DNA of 64,000 nucleotides from Gerris lacustris (taxonomy: Eukaryota; Arthropoda; Insecta; Hemiptera; Gerridae): positions 13,679,394-13,743,393 of the forward strand of contig OX578280.1 in assembly GCA_951217055.1 (NCBI GenBank), in the 5' to 3' direction. Positions 55,986 to 64,000 of this stretch are shown one piece after another. Under the pieces are notes generated by a model, which was not told where the DNA came from, did not search any database, and saw only the letters and a list, made by a program, of their open reading frames with translations. A program made the position numbers and the translations under genes. Position 1 is the stretch's first letter, and the number at the start of each line of letters is the position of its first letter.

Positions 55986-58204
55986 TTTTGACCAATTTTT
56001 TTATATTCGAGGGCTAACTAAAAAACTAAGAACTAGCTAAGAACCATAATATTTGAAGATTATTATATATATATAATATAATATTCCAGACCAGACAAAT
56101 TAAATTATTTCTAACATTTTCAATCTTCAAAAGTTTAAATAAAGAATTAAATACTTCAAAGTAAAATTATAATTTTCTAAAAATAAAAACGTCAATATTA
56201 TTTTTCTTAAAAAAACAAATAAAAGTACGACATTAATAACGCAAATAAAATCCATATAATTATGTCAGTTAAAAAAGTAAATATTGTGACGTTTTAGAAA
56301 ACAGAAATAAATTTTTTTTAAAATACTCAGACCTACATGGTAATCTAACCTTCCGTGAAATGTGATTGTCAGAGACATCTAGCGGCAAAAGTATGCAACA
56401 AGCTTTAGGGTATACGCAGCCTTAATAGAATCACAAACAATAAAAAAAAATTTAATAACAAAATAATCTATAATTATGATTTTTTGGGGCTTATATATTT
56501 TACGATTCTTACTGCTTTATCCTCTACTGTCAAATTTATAATAATATAGTACATAGGGCATAGTCAAAACCTGAAGGTTTTATGTGTTGTGCAGGTTTAG
56601 TTGTTAGGTTGCGCCGTGCTTCTTATTGTAATCTTTAACTCTACAATGATCCCTTTGCCTACTATATTTTTTTGCTGTATAAAAACATACATAATATACT
56701 ATTTATAGTGTGTTGTCCCCTTTAATATATTTAAACTATTTTCCTTTGTGTATTCAGGAGTACATATTATGTATTATTAAGATATAAGTATCTTTGTGTC
56801 TACAGGAGTACAAATTATAAATACAGTAAGATATTTAAATAATTCTTTACTCATTGCTTTGCATTTGCTTCCGCGGTAGATTCCTTGTTCTGCTCTGAGC
56901 ACCCTGGTTCATACTTGCCTTGTTCTAATAAGAAATGTCGATATATAGGGTTTAATATATTATATAATGCATTATAATTATATTTTATTATGATATATTT
57001 ACATAATTGTATTTATAACAAATTTTGTTTTCATTTACAAATATTAAGAATTTTTTGCCGGACCTGACCGCACTTTTGAGCCGGAAATATTTGGGAAAAA
57101 ACACTTTATAGTATTCAATCCTTAGTTCAGAAAAAAATCTCAAATATTCGTACATTGAAGCCGATTATTATTGTTAAACATTATCCGGCTAAAGTCTAGC
57201 ATTCAAATCATTGTTACTAGCTACCTAAATCACGATTATTTTTTTTTTTTTTTTAATTTACTTGTTCATTAATAATTTTTCATCATCTTCATCTATCTCT
57301 CAAGCCACATCTACTCTAACTAAATAGCCTACGCTTAGGACTTATAATTAAATATTAATCTACGCTTAGTTAAATTAATTAATTAATCTACTAATCAATT
57401 AATTAATTAATTTCTACGCTTAGGACAAATAATTAAATCTTTGAGATGTGCAATTGCATTTTCGTTAATAATATAAGTTCAACATCATTATCTATAACTT
57501 TTTTTTTTGTAAAGCATACATATCACATCTACCTCTAACTAAATAATAATTCTACGCTTAGAGCAACAAATAATTAAATCTCAGTCACATTTAATTGAAT
57601 TCAACCAAAATCTGTAAAAACCTAGTATTTGCATGAATTAACATAATATTATGTAATTCAATAATTGAATACTTTCCTTATCACTTAACTATTAAGGTGA
57701 CACTAATTACCTTATATTGGTACTTTAAATCTCTTTTATTGTTAATTATCCCTATCTCCCTTTTATTATCTTCCTTTTATATTGTCAATTTAAGCAACAG
57801 GTAGCTAGAAATGCAATTGAACCATGAAAATTCCAATTAATTAACAATTACGTAGTGGTTCTTTTTTATTTCTCTGTCGTTTACCATTTTACTAAACTGT
57901 AGTATGTAATTTGCATTATGCCGAATTATATTGATGAGATAGCTAATTTGAATTAAGTCAGATCATATTGATGAGATGGCTAATTTGTATCAAGTCGAAT
58001 AATTATATTGATGAGATGGCTGTAGATTAATAATTATATTCCTAAGATTGTTGTATACATCCTTTGAATTTTTTCCATAAGCCCCAGAAGACTTCATTTA
58101 AGTTACTTTCTGTTAGAGTAACGATTATAAATGACTTGATAAGGTGTTGAAGAATTTCAATGCTTCAATAAATTACGTGTTTATGGTGATAAGAAATCAA
58201 AATT
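55986..58204. other. AT-rich DNA, no gene
   Basis: No family matched. ATTGATGAGATGGCTAATTTG-like words repeat near 57930-58020, and TCTACGCTTAG recurs four times in 57330-57560. Confidence 0.4.
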
Positions 58205-58401
58205 GTAAGTTCCTAGAAGCATTTGAGAAGGCCAGAGGCCGAATGAAGACAGTTGATATAAGGGAGGTGGGGTTGAAGGGCCGGGGCGTGGTTTGGCCGA
58301 GTAGTGGGGATATCGAGGGAGGAGCCAAAGGGCTGGAGGTAGTGGGGGGTCTGGTGTCCCTCCGGGGTTGACGGCGTGAGCACATCAGTCACGGGGATGG
58401 G
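58205..58401 (+). promoter_or_regulatory. GC/CpG-rich 5' region of candidate gene
   Basis: An abrupt GC-rich block with GGGCCGGGGCGTGGTTTGGC, GGAGGAGCC and several CpGs inside a strongly AT-rich window. It precedes the candidate exon directly. A 5-codon upstream frame (ATG 58397, TAG 58412-58414) overlaps the main ATG. Read as a 5' untranslated region or proximal promoter; no TATA box or initiator is assigned. Confidence 0.4.
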
Positions 58402-58595
58402 ATGGCGGTGGTAGATTCGGGATTCTCCTCGTCTTGGCCCCTTGCGGCCTCGGTCGAGCTAGAGGCCTGGCAGAGGAAGCTGTATCCCGCGGGACCCAGG
58501 GTCTTCCTTCAAGAGCCTACCCTCAGGAGCTCGCACTCCCTCAAGGAGGAACCCTTGCCCCCCAGGCCTTGGCCTTCCATCGACAACTCTCCCAG
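58402..58595 (+). CDS. Candidate first coding exon, protein unidentified
   Basis: ATG at 58402 opens 64 full codons plus two bases, ending at CCCAG|GTACGC (GT at 58596-58597), a good 5' splice site of phase 2. The frame does continue to a stop past the splice site, but GC content collapses right there, as expected at an exon-intron border. The peptide starts MAVVDSGFSSSWPLAASV, continues ELEAWQRKLYPAGPRVF and ends rich in Ser, Pro and Glu with LKEEPLPPRPWPSI. LKEE fits the psi-K-x-E SUMO-acceptor pattern. This style suits a disordered N-terminal regulatory region, such as an isoform-specific first exon of a transcription factor, but I cannot name the protein. The remaining exons would lie beyond 64 kb or in unrecognised sequence. 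Confidence 0.5.
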
Positions 58596-58597
58596 GT

Positions 58598-60300
58598 ACG
58601 CCGAACTTACCTTAATATATCCCATATTGCCTATTTCACTTCATATGTGAAGTTTTTGTAACTATTGTAAGGTACACATATCCAGAGAGAATGTTCCTGG
58701 CAATTTTTAATGCCGAGAATCAGGCCTGGGTACCGAAAAGTAGCCAGGCACCGGCCTGTGAACAGCCGGCAACTGTAACCTTCCTCTACCTATCTTGTAT
58801 ATCAACAAACCCTTTATATGCCATTCTCTACCCTAACATCTCAACACCATCCATTATTTTAAAAAATAATTACTAATTTTGAATCCTAAAACAAAGTGAG
58901 AATTGAAAAAATAAATCAGTATAGCACCTTGCTCAAAAAATCACAATTTAAATGCAATTATAACCCCTCCACTGTTAATCCTAATTGTTCATTAAATTCT
59001 CAAATACAACTTCCAGAATGACATCTTACATTATCATTTTTTTTGTTGATACATTTAATTTACATAATTAAATGTTTTACATTTTAATTTAATCATTTTA
59101 ACAAATGATGTAACTGTAGAATTGCGTCAATTTTGACGTCATTTTTATGTTGTCATAATAAAATTATTCAATATATTACTATTTATAGAGAGAAATATTA
59201 AAATATATATTTAAATATTCGAATAAATAATTACAGACATATTTAATTTAAGTGCTAAGCATATTATATTCTCCATTATTTAACATATTGCACTGCGAAT
59301 TTGATCATGAATATTAATATTACAATATTGTAATTTTTATAATAATTATTGTATATGATTTATACTACCAATATAAATATAATGAAAATTATTCTATTAA
59401 TTAACATCAACGTAATGACAGAACAAGAACCCATGAATGTAAATAATTTAATATCTTATTAAAGCTTTTATATTTATTAAATTAAATATTTATTGCTAAA
59501 ATATATTAGGTACTTTGTCAAATTAATTTACATTAGTTGTTGTAAATTTTTTTATTCAGTGACGTTCACTTTGTATAAATATATTGCTACTGCAAAAATA
59601 AAATAATTCTAGTATTTTTTTATTTAATTTCGATTTTAAGTTCGAGTATTAACAATTTTTTTTTAAATTATATATGAAAGTCACAAAAAAATATATATAT
59701 TTAAAAACCATTATAATCTATCTACAATAAATTCTAGTAAAATTCGATTTTCTAAATTTTGCAAATTTAAGCGCAATAATTTAGAATTCATTCAATAATA
59801 AACATATAGGTATTAATATATTCATATGCACATAAATACTTACATACCGTTTATGTCGGTAAGTGTATACTAAGTGAGTGGAAAAATTATCATTATTTGA
59901 ATCTGTAGATTACAAGATATTGTAATTTACGTTTTACAATTTTCATATGGCTAATGCAATATTGATGTATAGTATATTTAGCCAGTTTTCGTCATATTTT
60001 AATACAACATTAATTAATATTATTAAACTCTTTATATATCTATTTGTAATAATTCTTTTAGAGATCTAATATAATAAGATAATTTTTTAAAAATTATCTT
60101 ATCAATATCAAAAATTTATAATTATTTTTTATATTTATTTAATATAAGAATACGAGAATCTTTGATAAATTAAGTTTAGTTAATAGCTAAGTATTATGAT
60201 ATTATTTATTTTTTGAAAAATGTAGGTATTCTATATTAATTTCATTTATAAAACCATATTCGGGTTTTATTTATTTTTTTGGGTGTTTATAAAATCATTC
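58598..60300. other. Putative intron start, then AT-rich DNA
   Basis: 58690-58800 is moderately GC-rich (CAGGCACCGGCCTGTGAACA) and might be conserved or part of the locus. The rest is extremely AT-rich with no repeat family matched. Confidence 0.4.
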
Positions 60301-60790
60301 GAGAGGTCGTATTGTCTGTCTGTGTCAAGCATAAACCGCATAGTTTCTTAAGCTAGAGAATTTTAACTTTGTACAAAAATCAGTCCTTCAAATCCGCCCG
60401 AAAAATCGTGATTTTGTGAAGTCATTAACCCATTTTGCTGAGTCAGCAAACAATTCGTAAAAAATTTAGAAAAAATGTTAGATTGCGCTGAAATTTGCAC
60501 CAATGCTATCTATCCTCTTTTTATATGACATATATTTCCACTGAATTTAATTTTAATGTCGGTTGCCATTTTGAAAATATTTTCTTTTTTACTTTGAAGT
60601 TTTAACGCTAGCTAATTGCAGAACTATTTCGCGGATCGAGGTGAACTTTGCACTAATTACACCTTTCTATGCTATAAATAATTCCTTTATGTCTTAACTT
60701 AATATCTGCCATCATTTAGGAATTATTTGGTAAAGGGAACTTTTGAGACACCCTACGTCCGATTTTTTTTATTTTATTTTATTGTTTCTT
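60300..60790. repeat. Family M copy 2
   Basis: Matches 23.04-23.68 kb through AAAAATCAGTCCTTC, TTGCTGAGTCAGCAAAC, TCGGTTGCCATTTTGAAA and the end CCCTACGTCCGATTTTTTTT. It lacks the 5S rRNA-like segment. Confidence 0.65.
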
Positions 60791-61059
60791 TATTTATTAT
60801 ATTATTTCAATATATTATTATTATTTCCTAGATTTTGTTTTTATTAGGAAAGTAAATAATAAAAAAAATCAAGTAAAAATATATATTATTTCTGCCATTA
60901 TTATATTTAACATTTATTTTTATTTATATTATTATTATATTTTCTTTTTACTAGTAATCCTTGAGTATTATGTTTGAGTTTAATGGTCAAAAGACTGTAT
61001 TCATACCTGTTTATCATAGAATATGCCAGTTTACTTATTTGAAATTCAATTTGTAAGTT
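60791..61059. other. No gene seen
   Basis: TTATTATT-rich DNA without features. Confidence 0.4.
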
Positions 61060-61232
61060 ATTGGTAGTATTTATACTACGGAAAGTTTAAATTTTAATTT
61101 AAATCAAATTTTAATTATTATTAATAACGGGAGACAGTCAGAGAAAACTTGACTACAGCACCATGATTCGAACCACGGGCCTCCTGTATTTCCAGTGCAG
61201 ATGCTCTAAACAACTAAGCTATACTGATTTAA
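61060..61232 (-). mobile_element. tRNA-derived SINE, minus strand
   Basis: On the minus strand: A box TAGCTTAGTTG (61211-61221), an anticodon-like loop CTGGAAA, B box GGTTCGAATCA (61164-61174), then GTCTCCCGTTATTAATAATA and a tail ending TTTCCGTAGTATAAATAC. The same tail is at 10.75-10.85 kb and the same head at 11.0-11.1 kb. The acceptor arm is not preserved, so this is not a working tRNA. Confidence 0.75.
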
Positions 61233-62179
61233 AGATAATACAATTGTGTGCGTAAAAACTCGACATTTGAAGTAATACATTTAGTAAAGAGTATATCCAT
61301 AAATTAAGAGTAACATAGTAGATCTTTAGGCCAATTATTTTAACAATCCTGAATCTCACGTTTCTATCTTTATAAATTTCTCTTTAATCAAACAAATATT
61401 AGGAATAATATTATAAATATTTTTGATGATCAAAATCAAGCACTGTAAAATTTAATTAATCTGATTGTCCTTAATATTTTTTATTGTCTCCATTTTACTG
61501 CGTTCGATTACGATTAAACTAAAGAGAAAATTTAATTTCTATCTGTCCGTTTATTTGGCAGATCTTCAATTGAGTACAGTTTTACTTATTTGAAATTTTA
61601 CCGGCCATTTTTTTTCTTTACTTAATTGAAATTTGGCAGGCCAATTAAATTGACTTCTTGTAGAATTTATTTGGCAGGCCAATTTAATTGACATCTTGTT
61701 GAATTTACTTTATTGAAATGGCTGATAATGGAGGAAAATTATTGTTAGTCATACTTTTAATTTACTCAAATAACTAATGTTATATATTTTGAAGAAAGAC
61801 CTTCTCCATTTTTCCGTTTTTAGTAAATAAAATGCAGCTCTTCTGTAGTTGCTAAATGTGACTTATATTAATTTACCTCTATAGAACTGAAATATCGACT
61901 CTAAAGTCAGAGAAAAATAGTCGGTAGAAGCAGCACCTCTTTATAGAATTAAATAAAATGATTGTGCGTGAAGTCCCACGTAAAAAAGTATTGGTTGGCA
62001 TTGTCAACATAAAATTATTAATAGGCAAAGGAACTGCCGATAAAAATAGTCTGCCAATTATTTTGGCACGTCCTATTTCGTACACTTAAAGGATTTTATG
62101 CTTTTACAGCTCATTATTGCCAAAATTATTTACTTCCCCCCGCCCTCGAATTTTTTCAAACTTTCAAAATTGATTTGAT
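61233..62179. other. No gene seen
   Basis: AT-rich. GGCAGGCCAATT(A/T)AATTGAC is repeated at about 61629 and 61673. The short minus-strand frame at 61879-62085 has no domain. Confidence 0.4.
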
Positions 62180-62980
62180 TTTTTACTAGAATTTAAGTAT
62201 CAATTTAGTAAAATTTAAATAGCGGAGACTGTTGAAATTAATCTGGGGCTATCTGCGGGCTACTTCTAACAAACCATCGAAATTTCATAAAAATCAGATG
62301 AGTACTTTTGATGATATAATTATTAACTAGGTCTCGTTAATCCCCAGCTTAGCTTGGCAGGTGCTTGTATATGCCAGGTACTTGGATAATCTAGGAACTT
62401 TTATAAACCGGGTACTTTTATATTCCAAGTAATTGTATAGGAGCTGGTTCTTGTACAGGTATGGTGATTATATTGTCCCTACCATATAAATATAAATATT
62501 TGTTTATATGTTAAAGAGAAAGAAACGGGCACAGAAGATTGAAAATTAGATGTGACAAACAATGGGCTAATTATGACCTATCATACAAATTTCATTAAAA
62601 TTGGAACAGTATTTTTTTAAAATAGATATGTTGGTTTGCAAAAATTGAGCGTCAAACAGATACGGAACCAAAAATGTTCCCTGGTGTCTAAAACGGATTT
62701 CTGTCTCGTAATTTTTTAAATCGGAGACAAAAAATATAATTTCGCTCTTCAGAACGATCACATAGCTTCCGTTATCTTCGATAAGCTTGGGTGCAATAAT
62801 TTTAAGTTCGCTTTATTTTTCCTGTGTGCGCTTTATTAAGATCTTGAATACTGCAAAGTTTCATATTTTTATATCTTTTGGTTCAAAATTTATCGGAACC
62901 GTACAGAGTGACTGACAGACACAGCACGATGCTTTATAAGGGTTTCTTTATTGGTCTTACCAACGAAACCCTAAAAATGC
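62180..62980 (+). repeat. Composite repeat: X followed by G end (unit 1)
   Basis: X from CTGGGGCTATCTGCGGGCTA (62244) to the hairpin CTTCCGTTATCTTCGATAAG (about 62767-62786), then the G end: GAACCGTACAGAGTGACTGA and TACCAACGAAACCCT (to about 62974). The inner hairpin stem here is TTATC/GATAA instead of TTACC/GGTAA, a paired change. Confidence 0.8.
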
Positions 62981-63049
62981 ACAATGAACGTAAAAAATTA
63001 TATATTATTTTTTTTTTTTTTAATTTACGCTATTATAAATTACATTGAT

Positions 63050-63885
63050 ACCCCACTCAAAATTAAAAATAGACTGCCAATTGGTGTGGCATATAGCTTC
63101 CTAGCATCCTATCACGTACTTTATTGATTTTATGCTTTTTCAATCCATTATTGTCTGATTTGTTTGTTTCCTTCATTTTTTAAATCTGTCAAAATTGTTT
63201 TGATTTTTTACATTAATTAAAGTATCAATTTAGCAAAAGTTAAAGAGCGCAGACGTTTCAAATTAATCTGGGGCTATCTGTAGGTTACATTCCATAAACT
63301 GTAAAAGTTTCATAGAAAACAGATAAGTACTTATGAAGCTGTAGGTGTAAAAAAATATGTTTGTGTGGATGTAGAAGAGAAACAAATGAGCGCAGAAGGT
63401 TGAAACTTATATGGGACCAACAATGGGCTAATCGTGATCTACCATCCAAATTTCATTAAAATCAGTCGTGTAGTTATTAAGATTTGATGGTTCGCAAAAA
63501 TTGAGCGACAGACAGACCATACAAACAGACACGGAACCAAAAATGTTCCCTGATGTTTGAAAAGGATTTCTATCTTGGAATTTTTCAAATCGGAGACCAA
63601 AAATTTGTTCGTTCTTCTGAACGATCACGTAGCTTCCGTCACCTTCGGTAAGTTAAGAAGCAAAAATAGAAAAAGAATATAAAAACGCGCGTACATTTTG
63701 AACGCCTAATACTTTTGAGATCGCTATATTTTTCTCATGCGCGCGTCAAAAATATCTTTAATACGGCACAGTTTCATGTTTTTATCTCTTTTGACTTAAA
63801 AGTTATTGTAACCGTACAGAGTGACAGACAGGCAAAGGAACGAACTATAAGGGTTTCTTTTTATGGTTTTACCAAAGAAACTCTA
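63050..63885 (+). repeat. Composite repeat: X followed by G end (unit 2)
   Basis: GATACCCCACTCAAAATT (from the G tandem unit, reversed), then the full X from CCAATTGGTGTGGCATATAG to CTTCCGTCACCTTCGGTAAG (about 63637-63656), then the G end GTAACCGTACAGAGTGACAG and a degraded TACCAAAGAAACTCT (about 63862-63880). It follows unit 1 in the same orientation. The last 115 bases of the window are AT-rich without features. Confidence 0.8.
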
Positions 63886-64000
63886 AAGAAAAGGTTCAAT
63901 AACCTCTTATTTAGTATTGTTTATAAAAATTAATTTAATAATATTTTATCACCTTTTCTTGCTAATTAATATAAAATTTCAATTATATATTCATATTTAC

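Noticed and set aside
58144..58385. Frames on both strands just upstream of the candidate exon
   Set aside because: Open because of high GC content; no start context or splice signals better than those of the 58402 frame.

Overview
The window looks like non-coding DNA from an AT-rich arthropod, most likely insect, nuclear genome. I infer this from dense decayed non-LTR retrotransposon, SINE and DNA-transposon debris, the absence of bacterial-type operons, and one candidate exon that ends in a consensus 5' splice site. A hemipteran is my guess; the sequence does not prove it. I found no complete protein-coding gene, functional tRNA or rRNA gene. Almost all long open frames lie inside repeats and carry no recognisable domain.

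Layout. 0-12 kb: AT-rich DNA with scattered copies of several repeat families (named here X, K, R, V), a 5'-truncated RNase H-encoding non-LTR retrotransposon (minus strand, about 5.0-5.6 kb), a 758-bp TIR element with a TATT duplication (9.6-10.3 kb) and tRNA-derived SINE pieces. 12-25 kb: copies of a Helentron/HINE-like family (H), a 3.3-kb element with 525-bp inverted termini (15.3-18.6 kb), an inverted-repeat element (21.9-22.6 kb) and a repeat carrying a 5S rRNA-like stretch (23.6 kb). 25-31.6 kb: a complex of overlapping inverted repeats around a 65-bp satellite with higher-order structure, containing a cleanly datable nested TIR insertion. 33-38 kb: a hAT-like remnant, a 611-bp inverted-repeat element carrying two hammerhead-ribozyme-like cores and flanked by 11-bp direct repeats, and C-terminal pieces of two non-LTR retrotransposons. 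40.9-42 kb: a 22-copy, 45-bp minisatellite that stays open on the minus strand. 43-48 kb: nested insertions in families H and K, including a 1.55-kb TIR element holding five 288-bp tandem units. 50.3 kb: a 27-bp minisatellite. 51-56 kb: more H, V and R copies. 58.2-58.6 kb: an isolated GC/CpG-rich block with a candidate first coding exon (plus strand). 59-64 kb: AT-rich DNA, a SINE, and tandem X+G repeats.

Two themes stand out. First, several unrelated-looking families (H, R, K) share one architecture: short subterminal inverted repeats at both ends and an extra hairpin outside one of them, as known for Helentron-derived elements. Empty-site comparisons within the window define some insertions. 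Second, a GAGCG-N-AGCGAG-like motif recurs in many families that otherwise share no sequence. The only region I would call a likely host gene piece is 58.2-58.6 kb. All family names (X, K, R, H, V, M, P, F, T, S, G) are local labels.
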